A stretch of DNA of 64,000 nt from Diplolepis rosae (taxonomy: Eukaryota; Arthropoda; Insecta; Hymenoptera; Diplolepididae): the NCBI GenBank assembly GCA_030998225.1, contig JAPYXD010000677.1, positions 13,639,501 to 13,703,500 of the forward strand, in the 5' to 3' direction. Shown here piece by piece: positions 1 to 16,219 of the stretch (position 1 is the first letter of the stretch; each line of letters starts with the position of its first letter). Both the position numbers and the translations under genes were made by a program. The notes below the pieces were generated by a model. That model did no database searches and had not been told where the DNA came from. It saw only the letters and a program-made list of their open reading frames with translations.

Positions 1-283
1 GTAAATGTGGTGTCTAACGATCGAGAGAGTGACTTTAGAGAATTAGGATTTTGTTTAATATAAGTCCGAATATTAAACATGAATGTGAATATAAAATTAT
101 GCCTGTCCTATTTTCGAATGGAAAAGATTTTAGAATAAAAACTTGAAATTTATATTGTTTTGGAATTAAATTAAAACCTTCATTATATAAAGCTCAGTGT
201 ATGAGTTTTAATAAGTTTGATTCTTTACATTTGTAATTGATTGTTTGCTTGTGTTCGTAATTATAATCTTGAATTGATCAGGA

Positions 284-863
284 GTGGAAGTAAAATTTTC
301 GCTGCAGTTGTGGAGTAAATATTTAAAATTTGAGGAATATTCGTTAGACACCATTATGAAATATAAAGGCAAAGGCCTGGAGCAAGCCGGTACAACTACG
401 ACAGAAGTAGCAAACTATAATTCGATAAAAGTGAGAAGACGCGACGGAACGCAACTCCAATCACTACTCGTTATAAATGAACTGGCAATCGAGTAGAGAT
501 GATGTGTTTTCAAAACTGCAATTGGTTAGAACCGATAAAATCTCCTTTGTTGCTGGCACATTCTGCCATTTTGTACCGGCTTTTCCTACTTTTCCTAGTT
601 TAACACAGACTGATAAAATGAAAAAGCTTGTCGATGTGAAATGTTGGTTAAGGGTTGCCAGTGATTGGGGTTGTGTTTTGATCTGTGGTAGTTACGCTCC
701 GGGTCTTGGCCAGACGGGGACTCCTCGGTCTGGGGACATGGAGTACGCCGATATGATCAGTCAAAGTGATCTATCCACCATCGACGAAAACCTCAACCTC
801 GAGCAGATCAGCAACTTCGGCTTCCCCGACTTCATCCAGAGTTATGGCGTGAGACCGCAATAG
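284..863 (+). CDS. Unidentified terminal exon candidate
   Basis: Two overlapping plus-strand reading frames cover this stretch. The more gene-like part is about 705-863, where base composition becomes clearly richer in G and C than the flanks. It reads as an acidic C-terminus ending SNFGFPDFIQSYGVRPQ followed by a TAG stop. Possible acceptor AG sites lie before it, for example in TTGGCCAG near 710, so it could be the last coding exon of a gene beginning left of the window. The upstream part (284-700) has no recognisable domain and may be intron or untranslated sequence. I do not recognise the family. No protein continuation can be seen in the window because the exon ends in a stop. Confidence 0.3.
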
Positions 864-3391
864 GTACGTTTTTTTTACAGCAACAACAGATTAAATAGTT
901 AAAAATGTGTTATTTATGCCCGGGGTACAGTTATTACGCGTGCAATATTATTTCGGTCGAGACTGACTATGTAATTTGTGGGAAATCATGGTTTTGAGTT
1001 TGTAAGATGACATTTTCTTCTTCTGAAGAAAACTTGACTTTGATTCTTTTTAATAGTTGATTTTATAGAATTTCTTTTTACTTACTTGTATAAATCTTTC
1101 TAGAACGCTGAGAATTCTCTTGATTTTTGTTTCAATTAGTGTTATATGTTATTTAGTATAAAATTGTATTTATAGACTAAAGTTTTATTTTATGTAAAAT
1201 TAGAAACGGAGATTATTTAGAAATTATTGTGATTTACATTGGGGAATGTATTTTTTTTGTCAATTTAAAATAGCCTCACCATAAAGAATTTAGTTTTAAA
1301 TTTAATCTTTTTATTTTCTGACAAATGATAATTTATAATCTATAGTTCCTAAAACAAATATTAATAATGCATTTTTTAGAAACTTTTCTAAATTGTTTTT
1401 AAGCTTTTCCATAATTTTGAAATATTTCGAAATCAGCTTTCTAGAAAATCGGGTGCAAAGTTAGACTGATAAAAAACGGAACAGTTACTCATCATTGTTT
1501 ACGAGAAACTTTATTTAATGTACATATCCGTTATAAGTTTGAAACAGAACGAAGCTCTAGAGAAAAGTAATGACATAAAAAAAAGGTATGGTCGGTACAA
1601 CAATTGGATCAAATGAAAAACACAATACAAATATTTTGCAATTTACTATCTTGACTCCATCTATAAACCTCAAATAATGTTGCGAACAAATTGATTCTCA
1701 TTTATTACGGTTAATAGTAAGATTTGTCAAAAGTACAAACCTTATACTATTTTCGTTTTATATTGAACTTTGAGATTTTGTAGTTTTATTGTTGTCGAAA
1801 TATTTATAAGATGTATATTTAAAAGAAAATTATAGAATAAATATTTAATGGCCCAGTACAATCAATCGGGACTTACAGTTTATAATTTAAACAATTTTAC
1901 GGAACGTTCTCAATTTAGAAAACCAAAATTTTGATGATAAATAACGCATTGGGTTTTAAGTGGTCTGATTTCTAGGAGTTCCTATTTTTCATAAGTGATA
2001 TTATACTGAATGGAACGGAGTTTTGTGATTAATTATGTGGGAGAAAATATAAAAACGTGCCTTATGCATTTAATGATACCGGAAGCAAACGATTCAGAGA
2101 TAGCATTACAATTTCGAATTGTACCTATGATTATAGATATGCAATTGATTATTCTTATTTACTTGAAAATTATATTCAAATTCTGCGAGTAGACGTAAGG
2201 AAATAATGTTTCGATCGTTACGTAAGTTTAACTCAGGTCTTTTCTTCCTATGAGAACGACAGTTAATAAGTTTTTTAGATTTTTAGTTTTAGGGAAATTT
2301 AGTTTTTAACAGACTATCTTAAGTCAGCGGTAGATGATTTTTTTAGCTTGTGCAGTATCTTAAGTTTACAACTAAAAATTTATCGATTGTTGAACCTACG
2401 TTAGCTTAGACTTCAGGAAGCCTTCGCTGAATTTCAACGAAAATTTGAAAGAAAAAAACATTATAGGAAGAAACCGGTCAAAGCCAGCACTTGAAAAAAT
2501 GACAGGATCTCGTTAAGAATAACTAGATTATTAATTTTTATGTGTGTTATAAACGTGTTAATTAATATGAACCGGTTTTAATCTTTCTATTCTTATCCTT
2601 ACTTAAAGCGTCAGTTTTGGACTACGCTATCTACTGATGTTTACTTTGAGAATGTCTGGAACGAGCCTTTTTGTCAAAGATTAGAGTTTATTTTATTATC
2701 AAAAATATAATATTTTACCGAGTGCGCGTTAAATTAATACAGCTACTATGTACGCCAATGGCTATATGTACACTAAGTATGACTCGTGCATGTATATATA
2801 TATATATTTGCTTAATTATGTATATGCACTGGTAATAAATAACTATATTTTAAATTTATTTCAAATCTTCATTTACTTCAAATATTATCTATTTTATTAT
2901 GAGTTATTGTCCGAGATTCTATTTTAAATTTAAAAGCTTTTATGTTCAAATAAGAGGGCAGCTGTGAGGGAAAATCTGCAAATCAAGGAAAAGCAACTAA
3001 GACAAATATATTTCCGGTTAAATGATAATCTTGGAATTCGTTTCTTGTATTAACCCATTGGCCTTTTTTGACGAGTTGCACTCCCCATTTAAAAGATTCC
3101 AGTTTTCGATAAAAGTTGTGAAATGATCTTTGTACTTCTAAATTAAAAAAAAAAACAATAAATTCCATGAAAATCTGTTACATTTATTGAGGTTTTTGCC
3201 CACCTTCATGAATTTCCTGTATTTAGTTTCCAATAGGTTAAAGTGGCCACCTTGTTTTAAATTTTACTTGTTAACTCTTTTACAGCAAAATTAGAACAAT
3301 AAATAATTTTAGATACAAAAATAATATTTAATAAGAATTCGGTATAAAAGATGTAAAAAATGTCAAAATTGTTTTTCAATGAGTTTCTGTT
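864..3391. other. Intergenic, AT-rich, no gene seen
   Basis: No exon with recognisable protein similarity is visible on either strand. Short frames (for example 2010-2192 plus and 2983-3168 minus) are low-complexity and lack splice context. A short TA run lies near 2793-2808. A candidate AATAAA signal on the minus strand (3183-3188) lies about 200 bp past the stop codon of the SAXO gene and could end its transcript. Confidence 0.5.
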
Positions 3392-6197
3392 TCAATTTGC
3401 GAGTACTTCCTTGCAGAAATTATCAGCCTGGTTTTTAGGTATGGAAGAACTCTCCTCAGGTTCACAAACTTCAATATAATATCCTGGAGCAGGATAACTC
3501 ATATTATACATTGAATCCCCAGCCATTGCATCTTTCGGTGGTTGATACTGTTGTTTACGAGCCCATGGCAAGTCCTGTTTTGGTGGAATGGCCCAAGGTT
3601 GAAACGATAATTTATTTATAGTTTCAGCATCCATTTTAGCATCAAGTCTGCAAGTAAAAATATAATATTTTTACATTAAACTTTAATTATTTCTGCAAAA
3701 TAAAATAAAATTATATATACCTATTGTATTTTGCTGTAGGTTTAAAACTGGGTACAGGAGCCACTGGACCTGGATTTACATAGGACAAAGATGTAGTTGT
3801 ATTGCCTTCGAATGGTTTATCGGCTACTCTAATATTATCGCAAGGAATCACAACATCTAGTTTGGACGCAAGCTTTGGCACAAAATCGTAACGATTTGTT
3901 GTTTCGGATTGCATAGGACCATCTCCTATCATATTTCTGCGACGAGGAATAAATGGAAGACGTTTCTCAGCTTGGAATGGTTTATAACTTAGCTGATATA
4001 AAGAAAACAAAAATTTTATTCGAAGAAAAAAATATATTTATCTCTATAAATGGGACATTTTAATACTTTAATTTAATTTTTTTGATTAAGAATCCAGTTA
4101 CATGTGAAGTCTATAGAAAGTGTATGACCACATGGTATCAAATTTCGAATCGATCTTGAGATATTTGATACAACGCAACTTTGCCGAGTATTTTTTGTAA
4201 GAGCACTAGTCGTTGGCATTGACCACCAGTCGCTGGAACCCCCTCCAATTTGCTTTAAACAATAGAAAAATTCAAAAAATCAATGTGCTCTGTTCGAATT
4301 ATTCTCATGTAAGCAAAATATGATAAATATTTTTATTTTGCTATTGTTCAAAGCAAATTAGAGGAGGGTGTCAACAACTGGTGCCAGTGCCAACGACTGG
4401 TGCTCTTACCCTAGTTATGTTATGTTTGCATTAAATATTTTTAAAAACTACCTTGCTTGTAGTGTCAGTGGACATTTTTTTATCAGAGAGGGAAATATTT
4501 CCACATGGAATTACAGGAACGACTGGTTCTGGATTGCAAGGCTGGAATGTTTCTTTGTAGATGGTTTTCCCCATAAATTCAGCGCCGGATGGAAATAAAC
4601 TCGTCCGGGCTGGAATAATGGGCTTCTCTTTCTGCGTAACATCGACTTCCAAGTAACTTTTTCCATATGTGGTTTTACCTTCCATCATTTCTCGAGGAGG
4701 CCTGCAATGAAAAAAACTTGAGATTCAATAAAGAAACTCAAAGTTTACAGTGAAATTAAATTTTATTATTTGGAGCTATGTTAAAAATATAATGGTGAGT
4801 GAATATGATATTTTATTTTACCTATAAACAGATTTGGTTTTCCAGGGATAAAATTCTTTTTCTGGTAAACAGTAGGGCTGAAAACTTAATTTTTGTGTAG
4901 TTTCCTTTGGAGCAGGCTCGTCACTCGGACGATACATTTGTAGTGGCTTAAAACTACTGACTGGCTCTACTGGTCCTGGATTTGAATAAGACATTTGAGT
5001 AGTTGTTACTCCTTCAAGAGGCCCACTACTCAATCTAATGCTTCCACAGGGAATGAACATTTCCGGTTTGGGGACATGTTTTTCTACAAAATCATGCTTT
5101 GCTGTCGTCACATGTTCCATGGGACCATGACCTGTAATTGGTCTATTATACAGATTAGAATTAGATTTGAATAATAATTTCCTTAATAGAAACCTTATTT
5201 TAAGTTTTGTTTTCTCAAGTTAATCTTTCGAACAAGAAATTAGGAAAACTGGGTTAGACTAGGAAATAAAAATAAATTGTACCAGTTTTTGATAAATTAA
5301 TTGGTCAAACTATTTTTGTAAATTAGGTTGTAATTTTCTACAACTTATAACAATTTTCTTTTAAAAGATGAAAATTTTAGAAAAAAATTATTTTAAGTTG
5401 TAGTAAATTACAACAAAATTTATAAAAAATTACAATTGCCACATTATTGTGCTTTGCTTTAATTGACTATATTACGTTGTCATTTGATAGTATACCTATT
5501 TCGGGGTAAAATCGGTTTCGCTTTGATAACACCCCAAACAGGCTTGTAGCTTATCTTGGTTGTTGTATCATCGGAGAATTTCCCGCAAGAAATATCTAAA
5601 TTTTGTGTTGGGCGAAATGCTTTAGGCCGGTCAAGGCGGTCTACGTTCAAATAAGAAAGGTGATAAGTTGTGCTTGCATCCAAAGGACTTGAAGGAGGAC
5701 AAAATTTTCTTTGTGGTGCAAAAGACTGCATGCGAGGCGGTTGGACATATTTTTTTGTACACTAAATTCAAAATAAATCCATGTACATTGTCTACTTCTA
5801 AGAGTGAATTTAAGGAATGGAAACATAAATTATCAAATATTTAAAAGTAGATATATGTTAAGTTTAATTGGAACTAAACAAGTAATTATTAATAATTGGC
5901 AAAAAAATATCTATTATTATTAATTAATATTATTATTATTAAATGTTTAAAGGAAAGTTCTGGAAACTTATTTAATGTACAAATAATCAAGAGATTATTT
6001 AATTTCGTTGGAATTAAAAAAGTTCATTTGCAACGTCTAAATGATTGATGTTTAAGACATATTTACAAAAGTTCTGGAAAATTACATTGAAAATTGTGAA
6101 ATTTTGAATTATAAATTACTTTAATATGGGAAGGAGACGTGGTTGGTCTGGAAGGTAGAGCTCGTGGCCTCCTGGGTGTAACTTCTATGACCTCCAT
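3392..6197 (-). CDS. SAXO1-like: Stabilizer of axonemal microtubules (SAXO/FAM154)
   Basis: Six exons join in phase on the minus strand: 6120-6197, 5496-5761, 4822-5142, 4452-4701, 3721-3992 and 3392-3647, giving about 480 residues, near the size of vertebrate SAXO1. The protein is built from about ten degenerate Mn-type repeats, seen as TTxKxSYxP or TTQMSYSNPGPVEP followed by basic and proline-rich linkers. In this family such repeats bind and stabilise microtubules of cilia, centrioles and sperm flagella, so in an insect a role in sperm or sensory cilia is likely (inference). The start MEVIEVTPRRPR at 6197 was chosen because its exon ends in a good donor (GTAATT) and keeps phase 0. For exon 3 the acceptor at 5143-5144 was preferred over the nearer one because only it preserves the frame and gives RPITGHGPM, which resembles MIGDGPM in exon 5. 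Intron 4 (between exons 4 and 5) holds a MITE. Decayed copies of exons 1-2 lie upstream. Confidence 0.88.
4197..4409. mobile_element. Fold-back MITE in SAXO intron
   Basis: A 213-bp inverted repeat with arms of about 66 bp begins GTAAGAGCACTAGTCGTTGG and ends with the near-complement. It lies wholly inside the intron between the fourth and fifth SAXO exons. There is no coding capacity. Superfamily is not assigned. Confidence 0.75.
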
Positions 6198-6439
6198 TTT
6201 CTCCTATTTATTCAAATCTGCTCGTTCGAAACTATATGTATCTTGTGAAAAATACTATTTAGTACAAAAAAGGTTCAGAACAAAAATCTTGATTGTTCAA
6301 AAATAAAAACTGTCAATAATTTGACAGATAAGACTTGGTTGTAAAACACGATATTTTTTAAGATTAATTAATTTTAGCGTTGTATAAACAAATAAACTTT
6401 TAAAAAAATTCATGATGGTCTAAAAATAAGAACTATACC

Positions 6440-7800
6440 AAGAAAATGTGAATAGAAGTTTGTACATATAGTAAAAAGAGAAAAGTACATTAGAAAAACT
6501 GATTACAAACGTTAGAGGTTTATTTTGATTAAAATTCTGCAATTTTCGTATAACAGTTATTCAGTAGCTGGAAAGAAATATTGACTCTTCAATATTATCC
6601 GCAGGCGGATATAAAATTTTTCCATTTCAACTTGTTTCGTCCCAAATTTAGAAATTGAAGTCTATTTCCAAACAATTTCCAACTCCGTACATTTTTAGGC
6701 TTTCAATTATTTTCTCACAGTTCGACATTTGAAAAAAAGGTATCAGATGCAGAGAAAGACGAGATTTAATGTTTGGAGCGCAAAAGATTGTTTGTATACG
6801 AGGTAGTTGAATATATCTACTTTTAACACTAAACTCAAATTTATAATCTATTGTTTAATTCTAATACCAAATTAAAGCAAAATATTAACAATTCAAAAAT
6901 GAATTTATGTTTTAAATATATTTTCAGCATATACCATGAAAATAAAGACATTCTCTGAGCATACCTTTTAGAACTTTTTTATGCACAACTAATTAACTAG
7001 TTTAATTCCTTTTGTCATTGAAAAGTTTTTTTCAACGAATTAATGATTAATTTTTTAGGATATATTTGCAAAAGTTCTGTAAAACTGTATTAAAAGTATC
7101 GAAAAATTTGAATTATAAATTACTTTAGTATTGCAAGGAGTCGTAGTTAGCCTGGAAGATAGAGCTCGTGACCTCCTCGGGTAAACTTCTGTGACCTCTA
7201 ATTTTTCTGATTTGTTCCGTCTGCGTATTTAAAATCATACGTATTACGTAAAAATACAATTTAATACAAATAAAAACGGCCTAAAGCAAAAACCTTGATC
7301 ATTAATTAAAAATGAGAATTGCCAATCATTAGTTAGAACAGATTTGTGGATTTTGTTAGTAAAACATACGATATTTTAGAAGAATAAAAGCAAATAAGCT
7401 CTTTTAAAAGCTTAGGTTTAAAATAAAGAAATATACATACGAAAATGTGAACAGAAGTTTGTATAATGAAATGAGAAAGATATATATTAGAGAAATTGAT
7501 TACAAAGTCTAGGGATTTATTTTCATGGAAACTGCAATAATTGTATAATAGTTATTCAGTAACTGGAAGATCTTTAATATTATTCACGTATGGATTATCC
7601 ACTCATTTTGTCTGGAATTTATATATGTATCTAAGCCTTTTTTTCAAACAGTTTCCATCTCTTTACATTTTTCTATTTTCAACTATTTTCTCGCATATTA
7701 GCAATATGAAAAAAAAAGTGATCATATGTATAGAAACACGAGGTTTAATGTACAATCATTTAATAATATTTCTTCTTGGCACAAACGCTATAAAAGTATA
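6440..7800 (-). pseudogene. Decayed tandem copies of SAXO exons 1 and 2
   Basis: The block holding SAXO exons 1-2 and its flanks is repeated upstream at a spacing of about 1 kb. A relic of exon 1 is readable on the minus strand around 7130-7200: it aligns with the real exon codon by codon (EVTEVYPRRSRAL versus EVIEVTPRRPRAL), but the ATG is changed and the segment is followed by other differences. A relic of exon 2 lies around 6600-6830 (GAQK...C..RG region), and a third, more eroded copy of that part at about 7540-7760. Flanking non-coding sequence matches too (for example 6480-6600 with 7470-7590), so this was a DNA-level tandem duplication, not retroposition. The copies are not expected to be functional. 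Confidence 0.7.
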
Positions 7801-8165
7801 ATCGATTCAAAGTTTTAGCTTTGGTTCGATGCCTAGAATAAAATCTGTACATACGTTTGCGATCTCCTTTGCCATTTATAAATTAATCGCCGCCTCGAAC
7901 TTATTGAGGGAGACTGACTTCAACGTGAATATATTTTACTGTATACAATGTATAATCATATGAATAATATTTATATCCCAATTAAAATGATCATATATAG
8001 AAGACTGACTAATATAATGGAAAACTAATCCAATTAGCGACCGATTAAAAATAATTTTCGGGTGGTAATGGGAATTAGGGAGAAATATAATCAGAAAAAG
8101 TCATCATTGTAGAATGCTCCGGTTTATCTTCATAAAATTATCTTGATCTCACAGATTCGATGTAC

Positions 8166-11741
<3,576 letters not shown>

Positions 11742-13051
11742 ATCTCTTCCCGGTCGGCAGTCCCGAATTACTTGGTCTACGCGAGATTAGCGAACGAGGA
11801 TATCCTATTTGTTGTGCCTTTGCCACATTCCTGTACCACCTGTCAGTGAGTCATGCGATTAAGTTCGCATTTCTCGAGTGCCGTTAACATCGAGCACTTC
11901 AGTATTATCTACACGTCATCGGATTTACGTTTACAGAATTCGCTTATCTGTTCTGCTCACACAAATCCTTGCATTGATTGCGGATATTTAAGAAAATGAA
12001 ACTGCACCACCACGAAGCCACACGAAACTTTAACCAAAAATTTCATCCGTCATTCCAGCAGACGATATCAGCTGATGTGATCAGCGCCATCTTGTCTTCT
12101 TCTTCGTGACAACGACAAATCACAACTCAAGGCGCGAATTATGATAAGAAGTAAATAGATAGACGATAACAAAAAATACTATAATTTTCTTTACTTTGAA
12201 GATAATTTGTTTAGTTAAAGTGAGTATTACGATTTTATATATATGCTTTTAAGATTTTTTCAAAATTAAAAGTTTTAATTTTATTATTATTATTTTAGAA
12301 AGATTAATTATTATTAGTAATATAAATTGATAATTCATTATAAGTATATAATTTAATGTATGATAAAAAAAATATCTTTTGGAATATTCGAGATTCGATT
12401 AATTGAGAATTCATCATGCGAGTATCGTGTGTTATTTTTTTATCTCCATTGCGTTTCATCTATTTGTAATGGAATTTGTCAGTCATTTCCGTTCACTTCA
12501 GTCAAGTCAGTCTGGTTTCTTCACCATTCAGTCCAATTCAGTCGATTCAGTCTGATTCCAGTTCAGTCAAGTTCAGTTGCGCTTGAAACCCGTAGCCATG
12601 TGCGTCGATTGAATATTTTCTTAACGCTATGGGGTCCCTTGAACCTCGTTTGCTTTAAATAAATGAAATTTAAATGGGATATTTGAATAACATTCAAGTG
12701 AAACTTAGAGATTATCATTTAACATTATTGATTAAATATTACATTTAAACACCTTTAGAAGATATTAGTTCGTGCTGTCCCAGAAACATTTTATTCCCGC
12801 CTTTTCAACGCGAAAACTAAATTTCGCGTATTTGCGCGTATTCTAAAATATTTATAATTGATAGTTGATGTATTATTCGCAATTTAGATTTTCTTAAAAT
12901 CGTCTAATTATTTATCAATCCCAATATAAATAGTAATCTCGAAGCATTTTGTGTACTATAACCAAAAAATGTAAACAATTGTAGATATAAATAATTGTGA
13001 ATTCGTTCGTCCTCAAATTTGTAGTGTTTGGTGTAATTTATATTTTGATTA
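11742..13051. promoter_or_regulatory. Shared upstream region of PI4K2A and EXD2
   Basis: This 1.3-kb gap separates two divergently oriented genes and should hold both promoters (inference). Near 12480-12590 there is a degenerate direct array of TTCAGTC-like heptamers on the plus strand, about ten copies. The half next to PI4K2A (11742-12130) is less AT-rich than its surroundings, as expected for a 5' untranslated exon. No canonical TATA box is clear enough to call. Confidence 0.4.
12488..12585 (+). repeat. Degenerate TTCAGTC short-period array
   Basis: TTCAGTC or close variants (CAGTCATT, TTCAGTCAAG, TCAGTCTGG, TTCAGTCC, TTCAGTCG, TTCAGTCTG) recur every 7-12 bases over about 100 bp. It lies between the two divergent genes PI4K2A and EXD2, closer to EXD2. 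Confidence 0.6.
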
Positions 13052-16000
13052 ATGCTCGAGATACGTAAAAACAACATGTTTTTCGGAGTTTGCGTGACTG
13101 TTGGCATCGTCCTTTTGGCCTCGAAATATCGCGACAACGTACTTCGGAGTGTCAAACAATTCTGCCACAGCATGACTTGTAAAAATAGTATTAACGATGA
13201 TGAGGAAGATAAAAGTAACAATAAGAAAGAAGTTAAAATTTCATTGGACAAGGTTATTTTGGCAGATTCGCCGGAAAAGTGTGATTACGCCGTTCAACGT
13301 ATTCGCAGGTGAATTGGAATTTTACTTCCATTTATTTCAACATTCTAGATGAAGGTTACAAATTTAATTTTATAGCTTACCGAGAATAATAATTTGATGC
13401 AAAGAAGTAAACACTATATGTTTACATTTTTCCCTTTGCCTTGTTAGATAAGCAAGAATCGTATGAATCAAAGTTTGATGTTTCAAGTTTGTTTACATTT
13501 TTCAGGGACTTGTCTGATGGCATATTGGGTTTTGATTGCGAATGGGTCAACGAAGGACCTGTTTCATTACTTCAACTCGCCACAGATAATGGAGTCTGTG
13601 CTTTATTTCGTCTTGGAAAAATCGGATATGTTCCTCCCAAACTCAAAGTATGTCACAAAATTATTTACATAATTTAACATTTTTCCTCTTCTATAACTGA
13701 ATTCAGAAATCTTATTATTTATTTTAGTTTATTGACGATAATAATTCTGAATTTCACTACTTCATATGAAAGTTTACAAGTTTCCTGCATTCTCGTTGAT
13801 AATTATAATATTTAAAAAACAGGAATTATATCGACCCTCAATAATAATATTTACATGTTGGTTGTTATGTACCCTAAAGCCAATCAATCAACATGCAAAG
13901 ATAATTATAATATTATCAAAAATATCAGAAAGTAAAAACAAGCCATAAAAATAAATTATGCTTTGATTGTTTAATTTTTGTATTAAGAGATCACTGTAAA
14001 ACTGAATTGTAAGATTTATGATTTCGGAAGCTATAAGTTCAACAAAATATAAGAGGTGTTTTGTAGTTTAAATTTCCTTTTGTCATTTAAGAAATCGAAA
14101 TCTTATACTTTAATTTTTTTAGGTAATTCTAATACAAATTTTAATGTTTTTTATTAGTTAAATAAGTATCAACTTTTTTGAAATGTTAACCTGATAAGAT
14201 TATTTTGAATTGTATAGCCTAGCTTTAAACCGAAATTCCAATTTCTACATTTTTACTGACAATTAAACTATGTTTTGAAACAGATTAAATAATTTTAATT
14301 GTGAATTGAAAATTATTTCTAATTATATATTTTTTATCTGAATACCTTTTTTTTAATACAGGAGCTTCTGTCTAATAGACGTTTGTTGAAAGTGGGTGTA
14401 GCCCCGTTTGAAGATGGGAAGAAACTAACAAAGGACTATGGATGCAAAGTTTACGGATCGCTTGATCTCAGAACTCTTGCCGAACGCCTTGATCTTCCGA
14501 GTCCAAAGAGCTTGGCTGCTTTGAGTCTAGAGTATCTTGGTCTCGAATTGGAAAAGGTGATCGAAGTGAGGTGTAGTGATTGGGATAATGATACTCTCAC
14601 AGATGATCAGATAGCTTATGCTTCTTATGACGCATTAGCTTCTGTCTTTATTTACCATCAGGTGCGATACTGAATTTTTTACCTACTTACTTATTAAAAC
14701 CTCTGTAAGAGACAACCATACAACTATTTTATTCATGTTTTATTAAAAAAGTGTAAACTAGCAATTTATTTGTAAAGATGTAAATTAATTTGTATTTTTT
14801 ACAAAGTTAAAATTCTTTTACAATTTTTTTTTAATTTTTTAAAAATATTCTTTTAGATCCTGCAACGAGCAAAGAGAAAACGATCCTTTTGGCAGAAGTT
14901 TATCCTCCTTTTGAAGGGGATCTGGGAAAAAGATGAAGACGAAAGATTTCATGGATTGCCCAGTGGCGTCATTGATGCGAGGTTTGAATTTGAAATTACC
15001 TTGACTATATTTTAAAAATCAAAGGTGTTTGATTTCAATGGGGGGAAAAACATTGATTTCAGGTTCAAGGTTCAACGGGATAGCATGATCAGTAATAGCA
15101 GTAAAAGTTCTGACAACAATAATAAATTAAATCAAATAATTAAAAGAGGTATTAACGGAACTACTTCAAACATTCCTGCAAGGAACAAACCTTTGTATCA
15201 TAATTGTTATCTCCAAGCTCCCGATGGAGAGACTTTGTGTACGTGTGATCGAAAGAAAGCTGAATGGTATGTCTCAAAAGAGTTAGGACAAGTTGTCAAC
15301 AATGATCCTTTCACCGTAAGGCTGAAATTCGAGCCATCTGGACGAGCTCTGGGTCAGGTTGGTCAGTATTATACTCAGGTCAAAGTCAACCAATGCGTAG
15401 TCTGTGGAGCCAACGACAAGTTCGTCAGAAAAAACGTCGTTCCAAGAGAATACCGGAAATATTTTCCACGTTAGTATTCTAAAAAAATTGTAATATAAAA
15501 TCAATTTTTTGTTGTTTGAAAACATTCATTCACATTAGGAAATTTTTTATTTTGTCATGAAAAAACTTTATTCTTTACATTTACAGTTGTAATGAAAGCC
15601 CATCAATCCCACGATGTATTGCTGCTCTGTCCGGGATGCCACGAAGTGAGCAACTACCACGATTTGCAGCTAAGAAGACGTTTGTCAGAAATGTGCGACG
15701 CGCCTCTACCCGGGCCGTCGACTCACACGCGGGACGAGATTCCCCGTGGCTGGCGTAAATTACAATCGGCAGTGAAAGCGCTGAGAAGCAAAGCTGCGAT
15801 TCCTGCACAAAGACGCAAGGATCTCGAGTATTGCATTCTTACCTGTACTGGGCAGCGTGAAGTCACGCCGATGCTTTTGGACGTCCTTCATGAGCGATTG
15901 AAGAACAGACCTGAGGCCAAAATTCCCAACAAATGTGAACCTCATGGTCTTATGGTATGGCATAAATTAGCTGTACTCAGATTTATCAATAATTATTTTA

Positions 16001-16219
16001 TTGTTATTATAATTATAGGTGGTGCGACACTTTGAAAAAATGGAAGGTGGACTCGTGGAACTTGAGAGATTATGGAGAGAGCATTTTCTGACTGTAATGA
16101 AGCCTCGATTCCTGCCCAAGTTGTGGTCAGTTTGTCACAATCAAGAGCGCCTAACCATTCGTCAAACGCAAAATCGGATAGAACCGCAAGATGCGAGGGT
16201 GGCTGGACTAGCGCACTAA
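13052..16219 (+). CDS. EXD2: EXD2 3'-5' exonuclease
   Basis: Seven exons join in phase: 13052-13308, 13506-13647, 14362-14661, 14857-14981, 15063-15469, 15587-15954 and 16019-16219, giving about 599 residues (human about 621). The N-terminus has a hydrophobic anchor (FFGVCVTVGIVLLA, residues about 10-23) followed by basic residues, matching the mitochondrial outer-membrane anchor known for EXD2. The DEDDy exonuclease fold is complete: exo I FDCEW, exo II GVAPFEDGKKL, exo III with Y-x3-D in DDQIAYASYDALA. The C-terminal part carries CVVCG and LLLCPGCHEVSN, two CxxC pairs of the HNH-like zinc region, then HFLTVMKPRFLPKLWSV, conserved to the end in vertebrate EXD2. Family role: single-strand resection and RNA or DNA trimming in repair and mitochondrial translation. 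One splice site is unusual only in sequence context: exon 5 ends CCAC before GTTAGT. Confidence 0.95.

Noticed and set aside
5330..5420. Possible small hairpin in SAXO intron 2
   Set aside because: Pairing (TTGTAATTTTCTACAAC with GTTGTAGTAAATTACAAC) is short and AT-rich; could be chance.
15025..15062. In-frame start upstream of EXD2 exon 5
   Set aside because: The acceptor at 15061-15062 gives a continuous protein matching EXD2; the upstream bases are intron.
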